In this document: piece after piece, positions 45,560-57,200 of the stretch | Layout of the letters: each line of letters starts with the position of its first letter | Position numbering within the stretch: the stretch's first letter is position 1 | Source: Macrocystis pyrifera | Lineage: Eukaryota > Sar > Phaeophyceae > Laminariales > Laminariaceae | Direction: 5' to 3' | Length of the DNA: 64,000 bases | NCBI GenBank assembly: GCA_031763025.1 | Contig: JASSKH010000040.1 | Coordinates: forward strand, 757,001-821,000 | The notes under the pieces: model-generated | Databases searched by the model: none | Told to the model about the DNA's origin: nothing | What the model saw: the letters and a program-made list of their open reading frames with translations, nothing else | Made by a program: the position numbers and the translations under genes

Positions 45560-46680
45560 TGAGCACACACACACGGCAAGGTTCAACGTTCACATAAAGG
45601 TAGGGGTTTCCATGTCGTTGAGGTGTTTCTCGGTGTATATGTAGGCGTGCGCTATGTGCAGCTGCATCCTTCACAAAACTTTGTGCAAGACCTATGTCGT
45701 CAATTTCAACCTTGCAAGTGGACCCAGATCAACCCGACCCCAGGCTTGACCCTAACTCGAACCCGAACCCGAACCCCAACCCTTTGGGGGACTCGAGGTC
45801 GGCAGGGTCAGTCACGCGGCTCCGCCGCGTGTTTCGGTGGCGTTCTTCCAAAAAACGCTCGGCGGCCGAAAGACCCGCCTTGACCAATAAGACCCGCATC
45901 CTGCACAGTGTTTTGCGCACGATGTAGCTCACATAGGTCGAGTCGTGTATGTAGGGCTTTCTACGTAGATGAGGCGTTTATCGGTGTGCTGTGGAGAGGG
46001 TTGATGATCGGAACGTGACCCGTTCGAGATATCCAGCCGCGTCAAAGGCTTGCTCTGTTCGAGGTTTCGAGGGGTTTATATTTCTGTCTTTTTGTTAGAT
46101 CTCTCGTGCGCCGGTGCTGCGGTGGAAGACTCTTGCTTCAGATGGACTGGCTACAGCCGATGGACCCGGAGGTCAATCCATCGTTATGACGCAGGCAGAA
46201 TCACACTCAGGCATACGCACGCACCCAGGTGGACAAAGCACATGGGCACAACAACAAACAGGCGCGCACATACACAAAAAAAAACGACGGCAACTATGAA
46301 TAACGTAAACGCACAAAAGCGTGGTGTCACCACGAGCGGAAGCATGCGAAACCGAACGCGAACTGTCGACAGCACCACGCAAAACACACGCGCGCGCTGT
46401 GCCTCGCTCACTCGCTAGGTGATAGCAGCAGCAGCAGCAGCGGCAGCAAGGCGATAGCACGGAATCAACGTTTCCAAACGGGTGAACGCACGAAGGCCCT
46501 AGCAGCGCGCACCCAGCGCGCATCCCACTGCCACACACGCGCGCGCGAAAGCGCTTCCCGAGCACCTTTGAGGCAAGAGAGGCCCCCGTCAAGCAAGGAG
46601 TCAGTCACGACGGTCAGGCCTAAACTCTCCCCCACAGACCCACCCGTACCCAAAAACTTCCCCCGTCCCCAACGGTATCC
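45560..46680. other. Region where the dehydrogenase 5' exon should lie
   Basis: I searched the minus frames for an FGAG or GxGxxG loop and found none. The region contains CCCGAACCCGAACC-type repeats (45,750-45,785) and a CAG run (46,424-46,440). A block near 45,865-45,905 resembles one at 62,305-62,350. Confidence 0.4.
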
Positions 46681-46689
46681 ATTCAGATC

Positions 46690-46722
46690 ATGATCTATCT
46701 ATCTATCTATCTATCTATCTAC
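46690..46722. repeat. ATCT microsatellite
   Basis: About eight units of the tetranucleotide. Confidence 0.9.
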
Positions 46723-46979
46723 AGTAAATGATCTAGTTCCTCACCTACCGCTGTGAGAGGTTGTGCAGGATCTGCCTTGTAGGGCAGATCCAACCTAGGC
46801 AGGAAACATGTGCTACATAGATCATGCGGATTATACGGCTCCCACCCGGCAACGTGAGCTAAAATCATACAAGGTGGGGAATAGATCTGCCTTGAAAAAA
46901 CTACATCGTGAGGTAGGAATTGATTATCTATCCGAGGTGTGGAAGGTTTCTCTTTTGCCAGGAGGGATGGGGGAAAGGG

Positions 46980-47108
46980 GGGGAGGTGTACTCGATAAGA
47001 GAAAAATACTCGATCTCATGCATGGCTGTAGTCGTAGTATGACTATAGACCCTCGCATCCCTACAATACTGGGACGGAGCATGTTGATTTTCACCGACCA
47101 GGCAGGCA
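46980..47108 (+). repeat. Family C repeat, 5' fragment
   Basis: GGGGGGGAGGTGTACTCGAT, then the CATGCATGGCTGTAGTCGTA core and TTTTCACCGACCAGGCAGGC. It ends in G-rich sequence. Confidence 0.7.
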
Positions 47109-47164
47109 TTGGAGGGGGGGTGAGGGGGGAGAAGAATCCTCCTCAGTATTCAAGAAAAATATGC

Positions 47165-47360
47165 CCTTCAAGTCGTTCTTAGTAGGATGCCGCCCACTCT
47201 TTCATGCGATTCACCAAACACCTCACGTCGCTTCGCGCTTGGTGCAGGCAATGCTTGCCTGCTCCCGGTGAAAACTCGACGTACTCCGTCTCGGCATTGT
47301 AAGCATACGAGGGTCTATGGTCATACCACTGCCATGGACGACGTGAGTACCCCCCCTCAT
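47165..47360 (-). repeat. Family C repeat fragment, inverted
   Basis: The minus strand carries the GGTGAAAACTCGACGTACTC block, the AGCATACGAGGGTCTATGGT core and a C-run end. It faces the 46,980 copy, forming an inverted pair about 60 bp apart. Confidence 0.7.
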
Positions 47361-48029
47361 GACATGAGCACAACCTTCCCCCCCTCCCCAATACTTAAAT
47401 GACTAAGGCATGCAAAAACTGAGTACCCCCGACTACGGCCATGCACGACATGGGTATACCCCCTTCCCCCCTCAACATCACGGAAATGTCAGCGCAAGCG
47501 GTGGTACGCAGCTCCATCGGAAGCAGTACCGCAACCCTCCCCCCTGTCCCCCCCCCCCCAGACTAAAACGCAAGAGGCAAAAAATTGGCCGGAGTTCTGA
47601 CCCTGCATACCTTGTCGGTCACTGCGACCCAACTCCGAGACGGACGTTGTACGATGACATACGGCTTTCCACTAGCATGGATGGCTGGGATCACCTGGGG
47701 ACCACGCAACCGCGCGAGAAAGTGCATTAAGCTGAACTATTTTACCGTTCTCAGTTGTTTCGTAGTTGTAAAAAAAATCAAGTACCATGGGGTGCAATTT
47801 TCGTCTCATCTCTAATTTCCAAGGTCTAAGTTCGAGCAGTTTCATGTTTGAAACGTGGGTGTACTTTCCGTCTAACCCTGATTTCAAGGCTGTGTTCGAG
47901 AAGTCTTCCTTCGAAAACGTGAGCGAAGTTTTCGGTATACTGCAACTCTAACTTCAAGTAAGTTTCTCCTCCAGGAGTAGCTGCATTTATTGCCCAAGTC
48001 TAATTCCAATTTCAAGTGGTTTTCCCTCT

Positions 48030-48118
48030 TATGTATGTATGTATGTATGTATGTATGTATGTATGTATGTATGTATGTATGTATGTATGTATGTATGTAT
48101 GTATGTATGTATGTATGT
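48030..48118. repeat. GTAT microsatellite
   Basis: About 22 perfect tetranucleotide units, directly abutting the 3' side of the Copia-like gag remnant. Confidence 0.95.
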
Positions 48119-48990
48119 CAGATCCTACAATCGCCCTCACGGTATGACATGTTTTTCTCATCCACTTCATAGTCGTTTGTGAGCGTCATGACGAACTTCC
48201 GGTTAACGTATTCTACCGAGTTCATTACATCTAGCGAAGCGAGCGCTCCAACAATCTTGTCATTCCGACCAAAATGTTTCATCGATTTTTCTCCCTTCTC
48301 CATTTGCACAACATCATGCGACACCGACCACTTGATCTGCTCTGCCCTTGTTTGAGGCAGGAACCAATCACACAACATCGTCGATTCAGCTCTAGGTGTT
48401 TTGGTTTCGAATACTCTACCTAACAGATCACGGTTCGCAATACTCTTTGTCAGGCAAGTCCAAGCTACTCTAGCTGTCTTAATGTATTCCTCGCTGAACC
48501 CTTGCGAGAGAAATATGGAGTGTCTTTCGTAACGTCGACCATCATCATGTCATGCACTGCGAGGGACGAAGTCGCACGCTCTTTCCACAGTGGAAAATAT
48601 TTTTGGACTTGCCACTAAATTTAGGAACTGACTGCTTCAGACTTCCCAATTGGCGTGAACTAACTTCAGCCATATGGCTATATTCGCTGCCACTCACACC
48701 ACTCCTGGGCAGGTCTGCTGCCTCACCGAGAGCTGGCAAACTCCCACTGGAGCTGACTCCCCTTGCTTCCTCAGCCCTGGTAGCGGTTCCGACCCGCTCA
48801 CCAGTGATACCGGACCCAAATTCGCGAACCGCAGCATCTTTGTGATTCACCCTCTTGAAAATCTTAGTCCTCAGTCGTTCATCGTCTTGACGTCGTAGTT
48901 CCCGGTCGTTCTCGCGTCGATTTTGTGCTTCTCTCCTGTCCTCCACCAGCTCCCTCGAGAGACTGGTTAGGTCATCTATCGCGGACATTC
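48119..48990 (-). pseudogene. Copia-type retrotransposon gag remnant
   Basis: On the minus strand an N-terminal charged coiled region (LSRELVEDRREAQNRREN) is followed by SVPKFSGKSKNIFH, the usual start of the UBN2-type gag domain. After frame breaks near 48,540 and 48,430 comes WFLPQTRAEQIKWSVSHDVV, then SVEYVNRKFVMTLTNDYEVD. Gag packages element RNA into particles. No protease, integrase or reverse transcriptase follows; the microsatellite marks the break. LTRs were not identified. Confidence 0.65.
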
Positions 48991-48999
48991 GTCCACTGG

Positions 49000-50450
49000 G
49001 AGTTCACTCGGCATCATCAAGCTGCTTGTTCGAACAATTACGCGTTAACGTGTTCAATTTGGCGCTGATACGCGGTGATGAATATGCTTACAACAGCCAC
49101 ACTAGGCTGTGGGCTAAGCATTGCAATACACAGAGCAGTGTGAATAAGAAAGAGGTAGACGAATGCAGGGGGGAAGGTGGCGTAATCTTGTGGGGCAACT
49201 CTCAACCGCTTGTACAGTATTCGAATGCCGTAAACCTCCTCGAATATCTCCTACTCGTACATACATGTCTGACTGCGCGTAGGTGATGCGGCGAGACAAT
49301 CCCTTGAACTACAACTCCCGTGACACAACGTACGTAACCGGAAACTTGTTTGCCAGGCTGTTTGATGAGACCGTTACGCTTGTTCCATATAACGAGCACA
49401 GGGTGAAGGTGTTGACCAATTGAAGTGGAAGTGCAGTCTATTGGGTACCGACTTCCACCTCCATTAATAGAACACTAACACACTCATAGCAGCGTGTGGA
49501 CTGTGGACTGCACTCAAGCGCTGCACGCCGTAATAGGGTGTAAATAGGCGCTGTCAGACATTTGAGGAGCCTTAGTAATAAATATCCAGGTGCCCCCCCC
49601 ATCGCACCGTGCGCCCATTGTGATTTCGACCGATTGTGTGGTTGATGCTCAACTTTGCAACCTGCGTGGTCGTCGGGCGCATGCGTTCTACGTTTCATGT
49701 GATGAGAGTATTTACAAAAATATGGGTTAACCAGAGCGAAGAAGAGCATACAATAGTATGGGATGACCTGTTCGCCAGCGCACGGTGGGTGGGAGGTAGT
49801 GCGTGAGGTTGCCTCGGGGCTTGTCTCCCATCCAAGCCTGTACGTGGGTAGAGGATGACCAAGCTATGCATGTGCAAGAAACAAGGATCGGGGAGTGATT
49901 GATATGTATACACAGCAGTTTTCGATGAGTGTGCTACTCCGAATTCCTTCCAACCTCGGTCTGCGAACAGCGATGGCCGGAACACAACTTCCAGAGCACT
50001 CCCGAGGGAGCGGACTGGATCATGAGCACCGCCTGCTCTTAGGGATGCCTCGCGCGTGTGAGCTGGCTGGGTTTATACCCAATTGTTATTGCCCGCAATG
50101 AAATGTATTCGAGCGCTGTTCTCAGTTTGCTTGTCTCTTTTTTTGTGAGGTCGCAGGTGGAGTTGTTGAGAGTGACGGGAGAGGCCAGTCAGCACCAGCA
50201 CAGACGGAACCCCAGAGTGCTGTGTTTGGCTCAGGCAGAGCGCCTACTTGTTGACTATCGGTACCACTTGTTATAGTACTCGGCGGGGACATATATCCAG
50301 CAGCAGCACACGAAGACGGAACGAGCACCCGCACCAGTACCACAGCAATGGGATCGATATAATTGAGGTGTAATTGGGGTTGCAGGGCTAAATGCAAGAC
50401 TGTTGGCCAATGAAAAACGAAACATGAACGGGGAGAGATCTCCAACAATC
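49000..50450. other. Stretch without recognised genes
   Basis: Short frames on both strands have no recognisable motif. No tRNA, rRNA or transposon end was identified. Confidence 0.4.
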
Positions 50451-50572
50451 AGTCAGAAAATTGACGACGCTCTCTTGGCCAAAGCAAAAAATGTCGGTTG
50501 TTTATTACAACAAGTAAACGACAGATTGACAAGAGTTCTCTGTACCGCGAAATAGTTGTGGGCGAAATGAGA

Positions 50573-50665
50573 ACTGAGGTGGATGCATGCTCTAGGGGGC
50601 AAGAGCTTGCCGCCGGCGTCCTACGGTATCCTCCCAAACCTGAAAAAAGCCCGTTTTTTGTTGTG
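50573..50665 (+). repeat. Module repeat, copy 1
   Basis: GAGGTGGATGCATGCTCTAG and GCAAGAGCTTGCCG...CGTCCTACGGTATCCTCCCA are shared with copies at 51,450 and 51,747. The small palindrome GCAAGAGCTTGC lies inside. Confidence 0.8.
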
Positions 50666-50689
50666 TGTTGTTACACATCTATACTATTA

Positions 50690-51430
50690 ATAGTTGATCT
50701 TGCCCGCCACCGCGCGAATTGCCCGTGGGCTGAGTCTCTGTCGAGATCGAACATCTATCGTGTATCGTCGCACCAGCTGAAATAATACTTTTTTGGTGTA
50801 CTTCGCGTTTCCATTCGCATACTATAGCAGGTATTTTACAGTACAATAGGAGTGGGTTACTTTTTGTTATTTTTTGTGCCACAGCAAAATTACCTACGAG
50901 TACTGCTGTATGCATTTCATCGAGGGCAATAACAATGCCCGTGGGTTGAGTCTCTGTCGAGATCGAGCGTCTATATCGTCTATCATCGCACGAACAGGTC
51001 TTTTGGTGAATTACTTTCTACTTTTCGCCTTTATTTGTTTGCGATCCTCATCGTATATTTCGGTACTCGCAAATAATAACCCGCCAGTTGAAAATACATG
51101 TCAATCTGTCGAATGTATAACAACCCACAAAATTGTTTTTCATTGGCCAACAAAGCGTCGTCATTCGCATAATATAGCAGTAGAGCCTGGTATCAGCATA
51201 GGGCTACCCTATACGTATACAGTAGTACTCGTTGATAATTTTGCTGTGGCATAAAAAGTAACCCACTCCTGTTGTACTGTAAAAGACCTGCTATAGTATG
51301 CGAATGGAAACGCGAACTACACCAAAAAAGTATTATTTCAGCTGTGGCGACGATACACGATAGACGCTCGATCTCGACAGAGACTCAGCCCACGGGCAAC
51401 CCGCGCGGTGGCGGGCAAGATCAACTAGTA
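50690..51430. mobile_element. Foldback repeat with about 200-bp arms
   Basis: The left arm (about 50,690-50,900) is the near reverse complement of the right arm (about 51,225-51,430). TGATCTTGCCCGCCACCGCG, GTATCGTCGCACCAGCTGAA and GGTGTACTTCGCGTTTCCAT on the left all appear inverted on the right. The loop of about 320 bp includes another copy of the GAGTCTCTGTCGAGATCGAG block. The frames inside have no transposase motif. Confidence 0.75.
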
Positions 51431-51449
51431 TAGATGACGGGCTCAAAGA

Positions 51450-51545
51450 AATGAGGTGGATGCATACTCTAGGCGGCAAGAGCTTGCCGGCGGCGTCCAA
51501 CGGTATCCTCCCAAACCTGAAAAGAAGCCCATTTTTTGCCATTCG
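51450..51545 (+). repeat. Module repeat, copy 2
   Basis: This is the same module as 50,573-50,665, in the same orientation, just outside the right arm of the foldback. Confidence 0.8.
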
Positions 51546-51546
51546 A

Positions 51547-51660
51547 CACGTTTGTTGTACTGCTGTAAAAGACCTGCTCGTGCGACGATAGACGACAGAC
51601 GTTTGTTGTACAGGAACTGTAAAAGACCTGCTCGTGCGACGATTGATGATAGACGATAGA
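51547..51660 (+). repeat. Short tandem duplication
   Basis: GTAAAAGACCTGCTCGTGCG followed by ACGA occurs twice about 55 bp apart, each preceded by TTTGTTGTAC. Confidence 0.75.
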
Positions 51661-51746
51661 CGCTCGATTTCGACAGAGACTCAGCCCACGGGCAACCCGC
51701 TCGGTGGCGGGCAAGATCAACTAGTATAGATGACGGGCTCGAAAAA

Positions 51747-51842
51747 ATGAGGTGGATGCATGCTCTAGGGGGCAAGAGCTTGCCGGCGGCGTCCTACGGT
51801 ATCCTCCCAAACCTGAAAAAAAGCCTTTTTTTTGCCATTCGA
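51747..51842 (+). repeat. Module repeat, copy 3
   Basis: This is the third same-orientation copy of the 50,573 module. With the preceding TGGCGGGCAAGATCAACTAG block it shows that a larger unit of about 300 bp was duplicated. Confidence 0.8.
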
Positions 51843-51899
51843 GACGGAACCAGCAGTAGTAGTACTCGTCCGAGTCGACGAGACGAGGAAAGCGCATGG

Positions 51900-53440
51900 C
51901 TCGAGCTGTTTGCTGCTGCTTTGACAGTTGCTGTTGTTGCCTGTTTGATAATGACTATTTACTCCGATTTACTGTAGAGCAGGAAGCGACCCTGTCGAAA
52001 AACGCTACATAATATATTGCAAACTCCATGGGATCAAGACCTTGCGGCCATAAGCGCCCTTGCACGGCCGTTAGCGAGCGGCAGGCAACGATCTCATTAA
52101 CACCGTTAACCAAACGTGCTGAGCAAGCAATGCTTCTGCAAGGTGATCCCACTTTTGTTACGATCGATGCGCTGTAGCCAATTTGCGAAAGATTTCGCTG
52201 CTCGTGCCGACTCTGGCACAAGCGATTGTCCGCAAGTAATTGACCCCCCGGTGAGGCTGGGTCGCGTAGCTCAAGGCGCAGGGTTCCGTTGAAGCCGAAA
52301 GTTGGTCCAGGCTGCTTGTATGTGTGTCCGCTATCGATTCGCGCGGTATACTACTCAACGTCGGGAGCGTTTTGGGACCAGATTTTGCGAGGATTAGAGT
52401 TTCCATGTGGCTGCGGTCAGACAGACAGACAGACAAGATTGCAATTACCAAAACAGAGACTCAGTTCTACAAACCCAGAATTATACCGCGCAATCCGGCG
52501 CATTCGCCGCGAGTACATACACCTCCGGTTTATTTTTTTCATACGGTAATGTAATTTTGTGAAGATCACCCCGGGATTATTTTGACAAAACTCATTGTAA
52601 AGCAGGGCAAGCGTTGCCCTGCTGTTCCCCAGGTGTTACCATTTAATACAAGGTTGGACTGAGGTATGGAAATTCTCTCGCGACGTAGATACTTGCTAGG
52701 TAGAATTTTACTTGTTTCAAGATGCTACTGTTGTTGACGCTGTATATTGTTCATTGCGTGGCTTTGCAGAAGAAAGAAGTGACAACAGCAGGAGATACCA
52801 GGCATGCTTATACAGTGGACGCTGATCACGGGCATGTATGCTGTACATTCGTGCGATATGTAAATTGGGTATGGAAGCAGTCACAATACCCGAACGAGGG
52901 CATAACCGGGCGAATTGTATCGCTTATGGATCGAGAGTCTCTATGCTCGCGATTTTTTCCTTGTGTATGTGGCCGATAACTGGTCAACCCGCTAGAAATA
53001 AAAAACGACTGCGCTCGGAATTCCCAACTCTATCAGAATTCGGGCCTGTTACATGGCCCATAGTGCCGCTCACGGTTGGCCTAGTGCCACATTTATTTCC
53101 TGCGGACTAGCAGCTGGGCCGAAGCTTCTAGGGCACACACACGAGGACGTAGGAGAGGTATTCGGCCAACAATCTACGCGATGCAATCACAAGCAAGCAC
53201 GACGTCAGAGACAACCCCCAGACCCGCTGGTGTGGCACATGGCTTTCGCGCAGACATATCCCCAGCCCAAGCCGTCCCGCACTACCCAGTGGAAGCTCGC
53301 GATCCTGCGAGAGCTCCGTGGCCACAGCAGGATGCCGTTTGCGAATCCACGTGCCATACCCGGAGCATTCACTGCAATCGCCGAAGGTAGTTTTGCTTTT
53401 CAAGCATGCACGGTTGCTGAAGAGGCATGCACCAAGCTCA
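51900..53440. other. Stretch without recognised genes
   Basis: An 85-codon frame at 52,722-52,979 (+) begins with a hydrophobic segment MLLLLTLYIVHCVAL that could be a signal peptide, but nothing else supports it. A CAGACAGACAGACA run lies near 52,418-52,434. Confidence 0.35.
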
Positions 53441-53449
53441 GAACCACGT

Positions 53450-53632
53450 GAACGTCGATGGGGGCCGCTTGTTTCGGCACACGCTATTGATAGGGATTTA
53501 GACCAATTGCTCAAGAAGGTACATTCAGTGTACGTCGATGGGGACCACTTTTTTCGGTACACGCTATCGAGAGCAAATGTCCAAGAAGGTATTTTCAGTG
53601 TACGTCGATGGGGGTCACTTCTTTCATTATCG
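53450..53632. repeat. Three-copy tandem repeat of about 70-80 bp
   Basis: ACGTCGATGGGG...CACTT...TTTCGG...ACACGCTAT recurs three times, at about 53,452, 53,530 and 53,600. The second and third copies share TCAGTGTACGTCGATGGGG. Confidence 0.75.
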
Positions 53633-54131
53633 ATCTGAGTCTCCATGCCAAAGCCTGGAGAATACCTCATAAACTAAACTAAGAACCGGGCAGACCGTTC
53701 CTACGGTCATATACTGCGAAGGGATCATCCGAGCTACTACTAAATAAGCGCCGCGGGCGGAGCCGTGGCCGCACCGCTAGTACTACCAAAGACTCATACC
53801 ACTGGTGTTGTCGCCACAAATCACACTCTGTTCCAACATTCAACCGACCTTCGTATCTTACGCCTAACCACGTAACATGCATACTTAGGTAGTCTAAAAC
53901 CCCATTGATCGCAGTTCTTACGAGGCCAGTACTGTCACCATCGCGGAGCGACCAACACCACAAGCAAGCAAGCACGAATATTTCCCATTAAACGAGTGAC
54001 GACACTTTTTTGACGCCGGGTGGTCGTGCGGCCAGTGATCTACAGTACATCCCACTGATGCCACCACCGCAGTTTGTACGTATGCGAGTCGCGAGGGGGT
54101 CCCCCAACACGTGAGCCACGCTCGCGACACA

Positions 54132-54296
54132 TTATGAGACTTTTGAGAACCGCCAACGCCCGAGAGCGGTCTTCCCTTCCCTCCCTTCGTGGCAGAGGTT
54201 AGGCGGGAGCTTTCCAAGATGCACGGCCTCGAGCCCTCGAGGTTCCAAGAGACCGGCGACGATTGCTTCGCTCACGGCGAAGGGCGGTCCGTTCTC
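54132..54296 (-). CDS. Methyltransferase exon 5 and stop
   Basis: The acceptor is TGGAACAG, phase 0, 54 codons, stop TAA at 54,132-54,134. GPPFAVSEAIVAGLLEPRGL and the RE-GKTALGRWRF ending match the family C-terminus. Confidence 0.9.
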   Translation of the reverse strand, partial: ENGPPFAVSEAIVAGLLEPRGLEAVHLGKLPPNLCHEGREGKTALGRWRFSKVS

Positions 54297-57200
54297 CTGT
54301 TCCAGCAAGGCGGCGTCCAGCGAAAGGGAGGAGGGGCCGGGGGGATGGGGAATGGCGCAGGGGAAACTATCATCAAATGTACAGCGTTGCGCAAACCCGC
54401 GCAAGCCCGCGCAAATGATCAAAAGGCCGGGAGAGCGTACGCGATACGTAACGTAGCCCTTGTTTCCTTTCTAGGGTCCAGGCACAACGATCAAAACATT
54501 GAGCAGCACCATCTCGCCGACCGTCTTCTAGGGTGAGGCGATCTGCAGTGCCAACACATGCCGCTAGCGTGTTGTACTACAACTCCTCGCAATGTATGTG
54601 TGCACTGCGGTTCCGGCACTAAATGTAATATTCCCTAACCCAGAAACGCCGAAAGTTGGTACCTGTGGCCTGACTCGCAGAGTATATACGACGCGACAGG
54701 TGCATTTCACCCCCCCCCCTCCCCTAACAAGGTCACTTCGGTGTTCGCCATTCGTCGCGACCGCGCCACCGGAAAACATTTTGAGTCTGTTCAATCGTCG
54801 TCTGTTGTCCACACTTTTTTCACTCTGGAGTCCCAAAGAGGTTCTGTTGATCTCCTCGTACGCTATGAACCAGCAACATATGATGCACACCTTCTCGACG
54901 ATCGGGAAGATCAACGTCACCAGCTCTCCCCCGGGGCTAAGCAGCGATACCATGTGGTCAGCCCAGTCGTTCCGAACGCTTGGATCGAGCGCGCTGCATG
55001 CCAAAGGACGGAAGGGGTGGCGTGAAAGTATGAAGCGCAATGCTGGTAAGGGCAAACCATGATGGGGGCTATTCGGGAACAGTGTTGATACGCCCTTGGC
55101 AGATAGTATTGTAGCACAGGCTTGCGCTGGTAGTGGGTAAATACACTACCTGGCTGGTGCTCGGAAAGTGCACCACCCATATTCCTTAACAGAGGCGCTG
55201 CCAAACAAGTATATTTGTTCGCATGTTGCTACCATAACTACCTTGGACGAGTTATCCCGTACGAGTAAGCGCAGTGCTAACTGTTGGTGCGCAATGAGTG
55301 CTTATTGGCGATACAAATCGTAGTTTTACCAAAACGACAAAACCAATTACTATTAAGTCGTCTTACCAAAACCCAAGACCACCATTACGACGCTGCGGGC
55401 AGCTGGTGGTGCGCGCCGTCAATGAAGACATTTGATTGAACTTTGCTACCTTGTGAACAACGCATTTTTTGCGAAGTCTGGACACAAGAACCGTGAGGAC
55501 GCGAGGGCCCCGACGTTTGGCATATGCAAATGTCGTCTGGCCCCACACGCGCGCGACGGCGTCATATAAAGAAGCGATCGCCTCAAAAACAGACAATTGG
55601 TCACCGTACCAGCAGCAAACACATATTAATAGTACAGTAAGAGTCGCCAAACTAGTTCAACGCGGATCACCGACCGCCGCCAATACCCTCCCGAAGTGAC
55701 CGGGTCCGCGACACGCGCCGTTGCCCTGCTGCTTGGGTTTCCCCCACCATCTAAAACCTACTACTCGTAGCTCAGACGGGCCTCAACCTTTGTTTTCAGC
55801 GTAGTGAAGGAGGCAAATGACAAACGATATACTGCATGCAAGATCCAGACGAACCTTCATTATCCGAAGAACTAAAACCTAAAGGAGGGCAAACGATAAT
55901 GACATGGAAGATGGACGAGATCCGGACGAATTTTCATTATCCGAAGAACTAAAACCTACATGAGGGCAAACGATTAATGGCAAGGAAGATGGACGAGAGG
56001 CGTGAGCATCGCGGCCATCTCTTCCTAGTAACCACTTTCATTGATATGCTTTTGTTTCACGTTTCCTCCAAGCGGATGGGTAATGATCGTCACACTTTCA
56101 CATGTATAAGACGCGTGCTATGATATAGGGAGCACTTTTCGGTCAACCTATTCCTGACTGACCGGTTTCCTTAACCCGATATCATTGGAATACCGATACC
56201 AGTAGTAGTGTTTTACTACGAATATACATTTCGTCAAATACCTACAGGATTTAGGATTGTTCGTCGGTTCGCACTTTTATCTTTTCTCAAAAAAAGCTTC
56301 TAGGTGAGGTATAGAGCTCCTATACTGTGATCAAGTGAGGAGTCTCATAAAATGTTGGTCCTACCTCTGTCAGGCAAACACGCGTCAAAATATGCGCCGT
56401 ACTGTCAACTTAATCCATCGCTCCCGCGCCTCCCGTGGCAAAAGCAGCGCGGGTTGCCGGTACCTTGGACGTGTGAACACGGGTATGTCGACCCGGCCTC
56501 ATCCCGAGAGGATCAGGCGCGGTAGAGAGAGCCACCCGGGGTTGCTCGTCCACGCTTTACGCGTAAGCTCCCCGCGGCAACGGGGCGGCGAGAGACTCAC
56601 CAGAGAAAGGTGTAGTCGAGGATGACGTCGAAATTCCCCTCCTCTTTCGCGGAAAATTTGAAAAAGTCGCCTGACCTGAATCTCACCTTAGAACGAGGAA
56701 GACGCAAAAGTGACACGAGACCGCCGGCTTTAATATCGTATATAAGGTCAACATAAAAATAAACCCACATAAAATGATGGCACAGCACTCTCTCTCCGTG
56801 GAATGCGCGACGACCAAATGTCGACTGGCGGGTCCGTTGGAAACGAATCAGTGGTACATAGCTGTACAGAGAAACACGGCAGTCTGGTTTGGCGGGATTC
56901 GAATGAGATGGTCGAGGCTCTGCCGTTTGAAGGTCAGGGGGGCTGCGAACCAGACGCCACTACGCACTTCGTTCACAGTTGTACTTGAAAATTATAAAGC
57001 ACCAAACACGTTTAGTTCTCGCACAGACGTCAAGATAGTCTCCCCCGTTCATCCTAGGCGGAGGTGATACAAATCGGAAATTCGGTGTATGGGTCTGGCT
57101 CGCGAAGGCAACAGAATAGACCAGGGGATAATCGGCGCAAGCATCCGCTCATTCTATTGTGCTGCATATATGCTTCGTATACCAGATACAGGGGTATTGG

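Noticed and set aside
52260-52330. tRNA-like GGGTCGCGTAGCTCAAGG near 52,259
   Set aside because: There is no pairing acceptor stem, anticodon arm or T-loop.
53240-53300. GSAGRLGLGI on the minus strand as the missing nucleotide-binding exon of the dehydrogenase
   Set aside because: It resembles an FGAGRLGLG loop, but it lies 7.7 kb upstream beyond a Copia remnant and a foldback repeat. The sequence around it is not family-like and no splice borders in phase were found.
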